Origin: Pleurodeles waltl
Lineage: Eukaryota > Chordata > Amphibia > Caudata > Salamandridae
Assembly (NCBI RefSeq): GCF_031143425.1
Contig: NC_090446.1
Location: forward strand, 1,021,345,066 to 1,021,409,065
Length of the DNA stretch: 64,000 bases
Direction of reading: 5' to 3'
In this document: positions 42,028 through 52,560 of the stretch, piece by piece
Layout of the letters: the number at the start of each line of letters is the position of its first letter
Position numbering within the stretch: position 1 is the first letter of the stretch
Notes under the pieces: model-generated
Databases searched by the model: none
Told to the model about the DNA's origin: nothing
The model's input: the letters and a program-made list of their open reading frames with translations, nothing else
Position numbers and translations under genes: made by a program

Positions 42028-44340
42028 GTTGTACGACGGAACACTGACTTCCAAAACAACTAGTGTCTTAACAACGAGGTCGGAACACCGACCTTGTTGT
42101 TACTACTAATGATTTTACCACGAATGCCTTAACAACGATTTTCGTTGTAAAGGCATTCCTGATAAAAGCATTACTAATAGGCACCATTGACACTACATCC
42201 CTCACCCCCACCCCCCCAACCCCACCCCAAAACCAAAAACGCCCCAACCCCGCCCCAAAACCTAAAACTCCCTGACCACCCACCCTCTCCCCAAAACCTA
42301 AAACCCCCTGTCCCCCCACCCCCGCCCCAAAACCTAAAACCCCCTGACCCCCCACCCCCTCCCCAAAACCAAAAACCCCCTGACCCCCCACCCCCTCCCC
42401 AAAACCAAAAACCCCCTGACCCCCCAACCCCGCCCCAAAACCTAAAACCCCCTGACCCCCCACCCCCTCCCCAAAACCAAAAACGCCCCACCCCCCCAAC
42501 CCCGCCCCAAAACCTAAAACCCCCTGACCCCCACCCCCTCCCAAAAACCAAAAACGCCCCACCCCGCCCCAAAACCCCCTGACCCCCACCCCCTCCCCCA
42601 AACCAAAAACGCCCCACCCCCAACCCCAAAACCTAAAACCCCTTGACCCCGCACCCAAAACCAAAAACGCCCCACCCCCCCACCTCCACCCTAAAACCCC
42701 CTCCCCAAAACCAAAAACGCTCCACCCCCCAACCCCGCCCCAAAACCTAAAACCCCCTGACCCCCCACCCCCTCCCCAAAACCAAAAGCGTCCCACCCCC
42801 AACCCCAAAACCTAAAACCCCCCCACCCCGCCCCAAAACCAAAAACGCCCCACCCCCCAACCCCGCCCCAAAACCTAAAACCCCCTAAACCCCCACCCCC
42901 TCCCCAAAACCAAAAATGCCCCACCCCCAACCCCTCCCCAAAACCAAAAACCCCCTGACCCACCACCCCCGCCCCAAAACCAAAAACGCCCCACCCCCCC
43001 AACCCCGCCCCAAAACCTAAAACCCCCTGAACCCCCACCCCAAAACCAAAAATGCCCCACCCCCAACCCCGCCCCAAAACCAAAAACCCCCTGACCCACC
43101 ACCCCCTCCCCAAAACCAAAAACGCCCCACCCCCCAACCCAAAACCTAAAACCGCCTACCCCACCCCAAAACCCCCTACCCCATCCCCAAAACCAAAAAC
43201 GCCCCACCTCCCAACCCCACCCCAAAACCTAAAACCCCCTACCCCCCACCAAAACCAAAAACGCCCCACCCCCCAACCCCACCCCAAAACTTAAAACCCC
43301 CTGACCCCCCACCCCCTCCCAAAACCAAAAACGCCCCACCCCCCAACCTAAAACCCCCCACCCCCTCCCAAAACCAAAAACGCCCCACCCCCCAACCCTA
43401 CCCCCCAAACCAAAACCTAAAACCCCCTGACCCCCCACCCCAAAACCAAAAACACTCCACCCCCCCAACCCCACCCCAAAACCTAAAACCCCCTGACCCC
43501 CACCCCCTCCCCAAAACCAAAAACCCCCTGACCCCCTCCCCAAAACCAAAAACCCCCTGACCCACCACCCCCTCCCCAAAACCAAAAACGCCCCACCCCC
43601 CCAAAACCTAAAACCCCCTACCCCCCAACCCCACCCCCCCTACCCCCACCCCAAAACCTAAAACCCCCTACCCCCACCCCCTCCCCAAAACCAAAAACGC
43701 CCCACCCCCCAACCCCACCCCAAAACCTAAAACCCCCTGACCCCCCACCCCCTCCCGAAACCAAAAACGCCCCACCCCCCCAAACCAAAACCTAAAACCC
43801 CCTGACGCCCCACCCCCTCCCCAAAACCAAAAACGCCCCACCCCCCCAACCCCACCCCAAAACCTAAAACCCCCTGACCCCCACCCCCTCCCCAAAAACG
43901 CCCCACCCCCACAACCCCACCCCAAAACCTAAAACCCCCTGACACCCCACCCCCCAACCCCACCCAAAACCTAAAACTCCGACCCCCCCACCCCCTCCCC
44001 AAAACCGCCCCACTCCCCAACCCCGCCCCAAAACCTCAAACCCCCTGACCGCCCTCCCCCTCCCCAAAACCAAAAACTCCCCACCCCAAAACCTAAAACC
44101 CCCTGACCCCCAACCCCTCCCCAAAACCTAAAACCCCCCACTTACCTTAGTCGACCCCTTGTCACCTGCGTCGTCCTCCTTCGCCAACTCCCTTCCTTGT
44201 ACCTTAACCACGCAAGTTCGTTGTTTAGAACATACGTAGTTAAGGCACAAAATAACGGAGTCGTGGTTAAAAAAAACGTTGTTGCCCTTTCGTTAACCAC
44301 GTCTTCGTTAATAAAACGTCGTAATAAAGGATGTTTCCCC
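42028..44340. mobile_element. 2.3-kb insertion with 9-bp target duplication, class unknown
   Basis: Splits the DIRS E recombinase. TGTAATAAG at 42019-42027 and 44341-44349 is the target duplication; C reads continuously there. The outer 150-200 bp on each side contain repeated AACAACG/CGTTGTT and CTTAACAACGA/GTTAACCACG motifs, but clear terminal inverted repeats are not seen. The centre is a pure minisatellite (42195-44140). The 8-9-bp duplication would fit an hAT or Mutator-type DNA transposon; no transposase is present. Confidence 0.6.
42195..44140. repeat. G-rich minisatellite (quadruplex-prone), ~70-bp higher-order unit
   Basis: Nearly 2 kb of CCCC(A/C)AAAACC-type sequence on the plus strand. 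The minus strand has TTTTGGGG, TTTTAGGTTTTGGGG, GGGGTGGGG and GGGGTCAGGGGG modules in constant order (AAAACCTAAAACCCCCTGAC / CCCCTCCCCAAAACCAAAAA / CGCCCCACC). Spacing varies by loss of modules. The frames of 80-250 aa on both strands (Gly/Trp/Phe- or Pro/Lys-rich) are artefacts of the repeat. Confidence 0.9.
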
Positions 44341-44349
44341 TGTAATAAG

Positions 44350-46229
44350 TAACTTACAATGTTTTTTGCGGAAGCATGCAGTGGTTGAATTTGATTATTG
44401 TGGCAGTAGTAAACAAATCTTTTCCATTTGTTTGCATAACAATGTCTTGTAGTTGGTTTCCTAGCTTGTTTAATGACCTCCATACATTCTTGTGTAAGGT
44501 CTAAGTGTCCAAATTCTAAGACTTCAAGAGCCAGATTGCTAGATTGAGCAATGCTGAATTTGGGTGTCTGATCTGTTGTTTGTGTTGAGTTAACAGATCT
44601 GGTCTGTTTGATAATTTGATATGAGGTACTACTGATAGGTCCAGCAGTGTTGTGTACCACGGTTGGCGAGCCCAGGTTGGTGCTATGAGTATTAGTTTGA
44701 GTCTGTTTTGACTCAGTTTGTTTACCAGATAAGGAATGAGTGGGAGAGGGGGAAAAGCATAAGCAAATATCCCTGACCAACTCATCCATAACGCATTGCC
44801 CTTGGACAGAGGGTGTGGGTAACTGGACGCGAAGTTTTGGCATTTTGCGTTTTCCTTTGTTGCGAATAGGACTATTTTTGGTGTTCCCCAGCTTAGAAAG
44901 TAATCTTGTAGGATCTGGGGATGAATTTCCCATTCGTGTGTTTGTTGGTGATCTCAACTGAGATTGTCGGCTAACTGGTTTTAAATGCCTGGGATGTATT
45001 GTGCTATTAGGCGAATGTGATTGTGAATTGCCCAATACCAAATTTTCTGTGCTAAGAGACACAGTTGTGACGAGTGTGTCTCTCATTGCTTGTTGAGGTA
45101 ATACATTGTCGTCATGTTGTCTGTTTTGACAAGAATGTGTTTGTGGGCTATCAGTGGTTGAAATGCTTTCAATGCTAGGAACACTGCCAACAGTTCTAAA
45201 TGATTTATGTGCAGTTGTTTTTGTTGAATGTCCCATTGTCCTTGTATACTGTGCTGGTTGAGGTGTGCTCCCCACCTCATCATGGAAGCATCTGTTGTGA
45301 TCACGTATTGAGGCACTGGGTCTTGGAATGGCTGCCCTTGGTTTAAATTTATAGGGTTCCACCATTGGAACGAGAAGTGTGTATGGCGGTCTATCAACAC
45401 TAGATCTTGGAGTTGGCCCTGTGCTTGTGTCCATTGTATTGCTAGACACTGTTGTAAGGGCCGCATGTGTAGTCTTGCGTTTGGGACAATGGCTATGCAT
45501 GAAGACATCATGCCTAGAAGTTTCATTACAAACCTCACTTGGTAGTGTTGGGTTTGGCTGCATGTTTATTATTATATTCTGGAATGCTTGTACCCTTTGT
45601 GGACTTGGAGTGGCAATCGATTTTTGTGTGTCGATTGTTGCTCCCAAGTATTGTTGTGTTTGTGATGGTTGTAGATGTGATTTTTGGTAATTTATAGCGA
45701 ACCCTAGTTTGTGTAGAGTTTCTATAACATATTGTGTGTGTTGAAGACACTGTTGCTGAGTGCTGGTTTTTATTAACCAATCGTCTAAGTATGGGAATAC
45801 GTGCATGTGCTGTCTCCTTATATGCGCGGCTACTACTGCAAGGCATTTTGTGAATACCCTTGGGGCTGTTGTTATCCCGAATGGTAACACCCTGAATTGG
45901 TAATGCACGCCCTGAATTACACACCTTAAGTATTTCCTGTGGGAAGGATGTATGGGTATGTTGAAATATGCATCCTTCAGATCTAACGTTGACATGTAGT
46001 CCTGTTTTTTGAGCAGGGGAATCACGTCTTGAAGTGTTACCATGTGGAAGTAATCTGATTTGATGTAGAGATTAGGTGTTCTGAGGTCTAATATGGGTCT
46101 CAACGTTTTGTCTTTCTTTGGAATGAGGTAGTACGGGGAGTAGACACCTGTTCCTTTTTGATGGTTTGGTACTAGTTCTATTGCTTGTTTTTGTAACAAT
46201 GCTTGGACTTCTAGCTGTAACCAGTCTAA
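44350..46229 (-). pseudogene. DIRS E RT / RNase H / C-terminal domain and recombinase N-terminus
   Basis: A 728-aa frame (44142-46328) starts in RT (LLQKQAIELVPNHQKGTG, TLDLKDAYFNIPI, FPYLDDWLIKTST), then passes into a shadow frame after a shift near 45530. The RNase H part lies in 45083-45538 (TTDASMMRWGAHLN, NHLELLAVFLALK, KTDNMTTMYYLNKQ). The C-terminal domain is in 44516-44785. The recombinase N-terminus (LALEVLEFGHLDL, KWKRFVYYC) ends at the insertion boundary 44349. Key Asp residues are present, but the gene is not continuous. Confidence 0.82.
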
Positions 46230-46409
46230 GGGGGTTATTCCAACTTTGGAGGAGGTGGTAATCTGTCCCAAATGTGACGGATTTACCACCAGCAGTATTA
46301 CGAGTTCCATAGGATATAATGGACTCATAATACGGCTGGTGGTATATCAGTCACTTTACAGTCACTTTTGGGACGGATTACCACTTCCTCCAAAGTTGGA
46401 ATAACCCCC
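46230..46409. mobile_element. 180-bp MITE, PIF/Harbinger-like
   Basis: Inserted in DIRS E between CAGTC and GTGTTG. Ends start GGGGGTTATTCCAACTTTGG and are inverted over about 45 bp. TAA on both sides (46227-46229, 46410-46412) is the 3-bp TWA duplication typical of PIF/Harbinger. The interior is too short to code. Confidence 0.82.
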
Positions 46410-46429
46410 TAAGTGTTGTTTGGACATAT

Positions 46430-48679
46430 TGTGTGCTCTTGGAGGCACATCTGGTGGGAAATTTATGAATTCTATGCAATAACTATGTTGGATATTGGCT
46501 AGGACCCATGTGTCCGTAGTTATGTTCATCCAGTTTTGGTAGTATGCGGTAAGTCGTCCCCACCCCCCCCCCTCCCCAACTGGTGTTGAGTGTTGGGGGT
46601 TTGTGACATTGAAGTCAATGTTTAGCTTGAGGTGCTTTAGGGCTTTGGAATTTTCCCCTTCTTTTTGGGAATTGTCCACCCCTGTATGATCCTTGAAACC
46701 CTCCTCTTTGGTACTGCCCCTGATAGGTGGGTTTGGCTTGTGAGGTGGAAGGCTCTGCGGTTTGGGAACGAAACCCCCCTCTAAACTGTGGTCTTCTAAA
46801 AGTGCCTCTGTTTTGTGGGGAGTAGAGCGTGCCCATGGCTTTGGCCGTGTCTGTGTCCTTTTTCAGTTTTTCGATTGCCGTGTCCACCTCCAGCCCAAAC
46901 AATTGTTGCTGGCTAAACGGCATATTGAGAACAGCTTGCTGGATTTCCGGTTTAAAACCTCAGCTCCGTAACCATGCATGCCTGCGAATGGTTACTGCAG
47001 TGTTCACTGTCCATGCTGCTGTGTCCGCCGAGTCCAGTGCAGACCTTATCTGGTTGTTGGAAATCGCTTGTCCTTCCTCAACAACCTGTTGGGCACGTTT
47101 CTGGTGTTCCTTGGGCAAGTGCTGTATTATATGTTGCATCTCGTCCCAGTGTGCCCTGTCGTAGCGAGCCAGTAGAGCCTGTGAATTGGCTGCTTGTGCT
47201 GCCACCCGTTTGCCCGCAGCATTGAACTTCCGACTTTCCTTGTCAGGCGGTGGTGCATCTCCTGATGATTGGGAGTTCGCCCTTTTTTCTGGCCGCTCCC
47301 ACGACTACCGAATCTGGTGTCAGTTGCTGTGTTTATAAACACAGGGTCCGTTGGGGGAGGCTTATATTTCTTCTCCACCCTAGGCGTGATAGCTCTGCCT
47401 TTCACTGGGTCCTGGAACACCTGTTTGGCGTGTTTTAGCATGCCTGGAAGCATTGGCAAACTTTGAAAAGAGCTGTGAGTGGATGCCAAGGTGTTAAATA
47501 AGAAGTCATCTTCTATTGGCTCCGCATGCATTGCCACATTATGGAAAGTAGCTGCCCTTGATAGCACCTGCATGTATGCAGTGCTGTCCTCTGGTGGTGA
47601 TGGTCTTGCCGGGTAGCAATCGGGACTGTTGTCAGAGACCCGTGCATCATATAAGTCCCATGCATCCGGGCCATCCTGTGTCATCACCGTGTGTGTTGGT
47701 GACTGCACTGGGGGTGTTGTTCCCGGGGACAGCTGTGGTGAGTGCAGTGGAGAAGGCTGTGGCGAAAACTTTGGTGGAGGTGTTTTGTCTCTTGCCACCT
47801 TTGCCTTTGGCTGCATTTCCGAATCCTGAAATGCTAGCTTTCTTTTTATCTTTATTGGAGGAAGAGTTTGAATTTTACCAGTCTCTTTCTGTATGTGCAG
47901 CCTCCTTTGAGTATGGTCTGGCTCTCCCAAACTTAATTCCTGCTCAAATCTGTGCTGTTGCATTTGAGTGGAAAGTCCGTGTTCTTCTGTGTAGAAGCCT
48001 ATTTTCGGCTCCGAGGCTGCCTTTTTCGACACCAAAGGTTTTGGAACAGTCTTTTTCGGCTCAGAGGAAACCTTTTTTACTTTGGGTCTATTGAACTCTT
48101 GATGCCGAGATAGTTCGGAGCCGGTATCTCGACCGGAGTCAGATGCCTTCGGCTGTTGGGAGGCCTTTTTCGGTGCCGATGGTTGGTCACCATGTTTTCG
48201 GGTTAAGCCATGGCCTTTATGATTCTGGAGTGAGCCTTGGCCGGGGCAGTTTTACTCACAGTTTTTTGCTGTGCCGTCGGTAGCTAACTTTCGGAGTCGT
48301 CCGAGTCCGATTCTTGTATGGAGATTCTCTCCTCCTCCTCGACGTCAATCTGTTCTGCCGGTGTCAACGCCATCTGAAGTCTTCTAGCTCTTCGATCGCG
48401 TAGGATCTTTTTTCATCGAAATGCCCGGCAGGCCTCGCAGGTATCCTCCCTGTGTTCTGGTGATAGACACAGGTTACAGACCAAGTGTTGGTCCGTGTAA
48501 GGATACTTGGCATGGCAATTGGGGCAGAAGCGGAATGGGGTCCGGTCCATGAATTTCGACGATGGACGCGGTCGGGCCGAACAGGCCCCGCTGAAGAGTG
48601 TAAGCCCCGAAGGGCCGCCGGAGCGCTTCTTCAATTGGTGTCGATGTTCTAACACTAAACCGGTACCGAGCACAAACAA
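46430..48679 (-). pseudogene. DIRS E gag, multiply frameshifted
   Basis: In sense order: 48413-48679 (88 aa; FRFCPNCHAKYPYTDQHLVC, NLCLSPEHREDTCEAC), 47127-48035 (302 aa; the longest open stretch, from KPKIGFYTEE-type sequence through DAWDLYDARVSDNSPDCY and ITPRVEKKYKPPPTDPVF), 46960-47205, 46615-46923 (GLEVDTAIEKLKKDTDTAKA, GGFQGSYRGGQF) and 46362-46679 (DTWVLANIQHSYCIEF). A C-run expansion at 46560-46575 adds residues. Same domain order as B and C. Confidence 0.78.
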
Positions 48680-48764
48680 TACCGTCTAATTTTTCGATGA
48701 TTAGCTAACTTTCCTGATTCGAAATACGGAGCGAAGAGGAACACGTCCAAACCCGATGGCGGAA

Positions 48765-48946
48765 AGAAAACAATCTAAGATGGAGTCGACGCCCGAGCCC
48801 TATGGAGCCGAAAGGGAGGAGTCCCTCGGTCTTGTGACTCGAAAAGACTTCTTCGAAGAAAAACAACTTGTAACACTCCGAGCCCAACACTAGATGGCAG
48901 GATAATGCACAGCATGTGTATCTGCAGCTACACATGCCATCGAACA
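48765..48946. repeat. right terminal repeat of DIRS E
   Basis: GAAAACAATCTAAGATGGAG, CTTGTGACTCGAAAAGACTT, CCCAACACTAGATGGCAGGA and TACACATGCCATCGAACAT, then family-2 sequence TCTACAGTACTACAACGG. Confidence 0.86.
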
Positions 48947-49540
48947 TATATATCTACAGTACTACAACGGCTACAAGCTTCCAGGGAGGAGGACAGGTGC
49001 CCCTGAATCTACAGCACTACATGCCATGAACAGATGTCTACTGGGTAAGTAACATTTACCATTCTACGGCATGTGTAGCTGTAGATACACATGCTGTGCA
49101 TAGGCTGAAAACCAGTCCCCTCCAAAATAAGTGGTGGTAAGCCTGTAGGAGTTAGAGTAGTTTGAAATAGTGTTCTAAGTACTGCCTGTCCAACATTTGT
49201 TTGTTGGAGAGTTAACACATCTACACAATAGTGTTTAGTAAATGTGTGTGGATCTATGTTTTTGGGTTGGCAATAGTATACAAAACGTTTCTGTTTGGCT
49301 GCATAACACTGTCTAGTTGCGGGTTTGTGTGCCTCTTTTAAAATATCCATGCATTCAGATGGAAGTTTAAGATAACCAAACTCTATGACTTCAGGAGCCA
49401 TACTGCAAGATTGAGTGTGCTGGGACTGCGGTGTCTGATTTGTCCTTTGTATTGGGTCAGGAGATCTGGTCTGTTTGGTAGCTTGTGACAAGGTACAACA
49501 GATAGATCCAGCAGTGTTGTGTACCAATGCTGACATGCCC
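48947..49540 (-). pseudogene. family-2 DIRS copy 2: ICR and fused recombinase fragment
   Basis: ICR at about 49000-49100, then a recombinase frame in 49009-49542 carrying MAPEVIEFGYLKLPSECMDI and FVYYCQPKNIDPHTFTKHYC, the same internal fusion as copy 1 (36790-37175). Copy 2 has KHYCVDV where copy 1 has KRYCVDV. Confidence 0.8.
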
Positions 49541-49703
49541 ATGTGGGGGCTGTGAAAAATAAGGTGACTTCATCATCAGGTGAAGGAGAAGGGGCACCGG
49601 CAAGTAGGAAATCTGCAGCCCACAGGAACTAGGAGGCTGATACTAGCGGAGCTGAGGGGACCAGTGGGATGGAGGGCGAGGGGAGTGCCACAGTGGAGAC
49701 AGG

Positions 49704-50240
49704 ATGGACGACAACATCTTTGGATTCCTCCTCCGATCGACGCTCCCCCTAATGGTGGCAGCCCTATCTGGGACCATCCCAGCACCATCCCTGTTCGCCA
49801 CCCCCCTGATCAGCACCGCCATCCCTGTAGCTCTCCACCCAGTTGCCCGTCCCTGTTCACCCAGGAGGGTGGGCATCTCCTTCGCCACAGGCACCTGCGT
49901 CCCTGGCCAAATCAGCCCTGCTACCCTCAATGAGGAGATTTTTGACCTCTTGAGGTCCATCTCCGTGGGACAGTCAATCATGTTGAATGCCAACCAGGGA
50001 CTGGCATCACAGATGCAGCAGTCCAATGCCTTCCTGGAAGGCATTCTCGGTGTCTTGGCTGCCCTGGAGAGATCCTTTCAGGCTCTGGCCTCCTCATTGA
50101 CGGCAAACAGTGTACCTTCTTCTTCCGTCCCCCTCCCAGACCCACATCCCTGTCCCCTCACCCATCCAGGGTACACCTTCATACCAACATGCATCCACAT
50201 CAACAGGCACGGTGCACAAGGACAAACACAAGCACCATAA
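49704..50240 (+). CDS. hypothetical protein of Harbinger-like fragment (copy 2)
   Basis: 178 aa, the counterpart of 37286-37822 with only a handful of substitutions (ADLSGN vs AALSGT, APH vs ALH, SSAFLEGILGA vs SNAFLEGILGV). The segment LNEEIFDLLRSISVGQSIML to LAALERSFQALASS looks helical. An upstream frame (49580-49933) suggests the original start lay further 5'. Identity beyond 'transposon-associated' is not established. Confidence 0.4.
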   Translation: MDDNIFGFLLRSTLPLMVAALSGTIPAPSLFATPLISTAIPVALHPVARPCSPRRVGISFATGTCVPGQISPATLNEEIFDLLRSISVGQSIMLNANQGLASQMQQSNAFLEGILGVLAALERSFQALASSLTANSVPSSSVPLPDPHPCPLTHPGYTFIPTCIHINRHGAQGQTQAP

Positions 50241-51316
50241 AAGACACCACCGCCATGCACACACACACAACAGACAGATGCGGACACAACATCCACTCCC
50301 TACACGGACTCTCCCACCATTTCCCCCTCACAGACACTACACCACTAATACCTGCAGTCACCACATCATCACTCCCAGATCCTTCCACATGTGCCCTCAT
50401 TTCCACCGTTACCACAATAGCAGACCCCCCATTCATGCACCCCATACACATGGGAACTCAGCACAACTGTCAACACCTCCACATACAGCACATCCACCCT
50501 ACCTGCAGACAAAACATATATTCACATATCCACCCTGCCATCCCCCTGCATCTCTTCCCCCCTCCCCCTTCCTCCCACTACAACTAAACACCCACACTCA
50601 CCCAACCAACAGTCACACAGCACACATATGGCATTCACACTTGCACCTGCACCCAAGGCACCTCAAAGTACACACCTCACAACCACTACCTCTCCCTCCA
50701 CTCCCAAACGTTTATCCAATGACCAACCTTGTTCCCCTAAAAAACGTTTCCTACAAGTATTTTCCATTTTCCCTCCCACTGACCTAGTCCCTGTTCCCCC
50801 CAAGCGCCTTGTTACCCTTCCACCTCCCAGTCCTCCCATGGTCCCCGGGGTACAAACCATGCCCCTCCACCACCTAAGACTTCTACCCCCACAAAGGACA
50901 AGGTTAACCCTCTCAAAGCCAAAACCAAACCCCCTTACCTAAAATCAGTCAAAACCTAACCCAAACCAAAGGAACCCTCCTCCAAATCTAAATCTAAGGA
51001 CCAAGTGCCCACCTTGCCCCCCCCCCCCCCCAATCATCCCTGAGGTGCCTGCATGTCCCATTAATGCCCCTGCCATGTGGAGGCCACTTTGCAGTCAGGA
51101 ATCAAATTGGGGCCATGGACATTGCTCAGTGTGTCAGGGGCACCCATTACAGTTGTACTGTCCAGTAGGCCTCTGTTGTAAATTGCTTTTTAATACGTTT
51201 CCATTGCCCTTTAATATATTTGCACCAGGGACCCTTTGGTGTCTAGGGAAACATGTGTGTCCTGGCTTTCCTTCCACATGTATATGGAGGATATGTGTGG
51301 TTTGGTGTGTAGTTTT

Positions 51317-51317
<1 letters not shown>

Positions 51318-51374
<57 letters not shown>

Positions 51375-51393
51375 GGTGGGTGGGTGGGTGTTG
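51318..51393. repeat. (TG)n then (GGTG)n microsatellite
   Basis: About 24 TG units followed by five GGTG-type units. Copy 1 at 38890-38915 has only (TG)4-5, so the tract has expanded in copy 2 or shrunk in copy 1. The Cys/Val-rich frames here are artefacts. Confidence 0.88.
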
Positions 51394-51909
51394 GTACGGG
51401 TATTTGTTTGCATGTGTGCATAGCAGCCGCTAGCTGTGCTGAGTGTGGGTTGTGTATAATAATGGCCTTCCCTCCAGTATGTGCTAGGCGGGTGTACTTA
51501 TGGTTCGTCACGGTCGCTGGTTCTGGAGTTGTATGGCCAGCAGGAGCATTAGGTGACTTCCAGCTCTGGTTCGATGGCAGCTGCAGACATGCCTATTTTC
51601 CTGAAAGTGAGTGTCCCCTTTTATGTTGTTCGTTTCCGCCAGGCTTTTCGTGGCGGGGCAACCGCAGTGGATATCCTGGCGGTGTGCGACCTCGTAATAT
51701 GGTTGGCGGAAACATGCTCCACACGGGCCTGGAGATACCTACTGCCGGCCGCCGCTGCCCGTCCGCACTGGCGGTGACTTGGCTATGTTTCGGTAGGCAC
51801 ACCACCATGGTCATAATATGGCGGTCAAATCTGCCGGGCCTTCGGCTGTGCCACTGCCTCCTCCTCCACCACAGCGGTCCTCGGACCGTCAAACTCATAA
51901 TGAGGGCCC

Positions 51910-52369
51910 GAGTCTCTAATGGAAAGTGCTGTATTCTGTTCGTCCTCCTCCTGCGCGTGTTCCTCACAGAAAATGTCTGGTGTGTCCCCTGTAGACTTGG
52001 ACGCCATTTCCAGTCGAGGAGCTCTTCGGTCCCGGAGACTCTTCTTCGATCTAAACTACCTGCAGGCGTCACAAGTACCCTCTCGATGGTCGGGAGATAA
52101 GGAGAGATTGGTGGGTGTACGGGAACTTGGCGTGACACAGAGGACAGGATCAAAAGGACTCAGTTCCATCAGCCTGACACTGAAGAGGGCCCCTAAAGGG
52201 CAAGGCCCCTTTTGAAGGCGAAAGAAAACAACCCCAATGGTTTAAACGGTCAACTACAGAGAGAAAACACGATAGAAACAATACCGACAGTATTATAGAA
52301 AGTTTGAAAAAGTTCCAAAGGCCCAAACCGAGATCCACTGGAGCGAGAGGAAACATGTCCGAACCCGAA
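51910..52369 (-). pseudogene. family-2 DIRS copy 2 gag N-terminal fragment
   Basis: Minus-strand pieces correspond to the Cys/His block region (51970-52150: PDIFCEEHAQEEDEQNT; LRDRRAPRLEMASKST-like) and its upstream lead (52150-52360). Frames are broken. It continues directly into the right terminal repeat. Confidence 0.5.
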
Positions 52370-52560
52370 GGCAGAGAGAAAACAATCTAACAAAGGACTC
52401 TGTGCCCATGCACAGTATTACTGAGAGGAGGAGTCACTCGATCTCGTGACTCGAAAACCTTCTTCGAAGAAAAATAACTTCTAACACTCCGAGACCAACT
52501 CTAGATGGCAGACTTATGCACAGCATGTGTATCTATAGCTACACATGCCATCAAACATAA
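52370..52560. repeat. right terminal repeat of family-2 DIRS copy 2
   Basis: GAGAAAACAATCTAACAAAG, CTCGTGACTCGAAAACCTTC, ACCAACTCTAGATGGCAGAC and GCTACACATGCCATCAAAC, the inverse of the terminus at 40370. Confidence 0.8.

Larger units (their letters stand above)
40654..48946 (-). mobile_element. DIRS-type retrotransposon E (family 1), nested in family 2
   Basis: Left terminus 40654-40860, ICR 41003-41104, recombinase 41140-42018 plus 44350-44540, RT/RNase H 44516-46229, gag 46430-48679, right terminus 48765-48946. It carries a 2.3-kb insertion (42028-44340) in the recombinase gene and a 180-bp MITE at the RT start (46230-46409). Without these it is about 5.8 kb. Closest to element C in sequence, and it shares C's right junction with family-2 DNA. 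Confidence 0.87.
49545..51909 (+). mobile_element. Harbinger-like transposon fragment, copy 2
   Basis: Its right end CATAATGAGGGCCC at 51897-51909 matches the GGCCCTCATT terminus of the 33060 element, and the preceding region has the same GGCGGT/ACCGCC-type boxes. The left end is truncated. It contains the 178-aa frame 49704-50240, an A/C-rich non-coding stretch (50200-50990), a C-run at 51019-51031 and a T/G tract. It inserted into the family-2 element before the two copies separated. Confidence 0.6.
40370..52560 (-). mobile_element. outer family-2 DIRS, copy 2 (complete ends, nested insertions)
   Basis: Left terminus 40370-40650, then nested family-1 element E (40654-48946), ICR 49000-49100, fused recombinase fragment, Harbinger-like fragment (49545-51909), gag N-terminus and right terminus (52370-52560). 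Both ends match the family-2 ends of element A (GTTACTTATCCAGTAGTC... and ...ACACATGCCATCAAACAT). Without the nested elements the body is only about 1.5 kb and has no RT, so this copy was already internally deleted. Confidence 0.78.

Noticed and set aside
42068..44124. Long Gly/Phe/Trp-rich and Pro-rich frames
   Set aside because: Pure translation of the G-rich/C-rich minisatellite in several frames at once; no gene-like composition.
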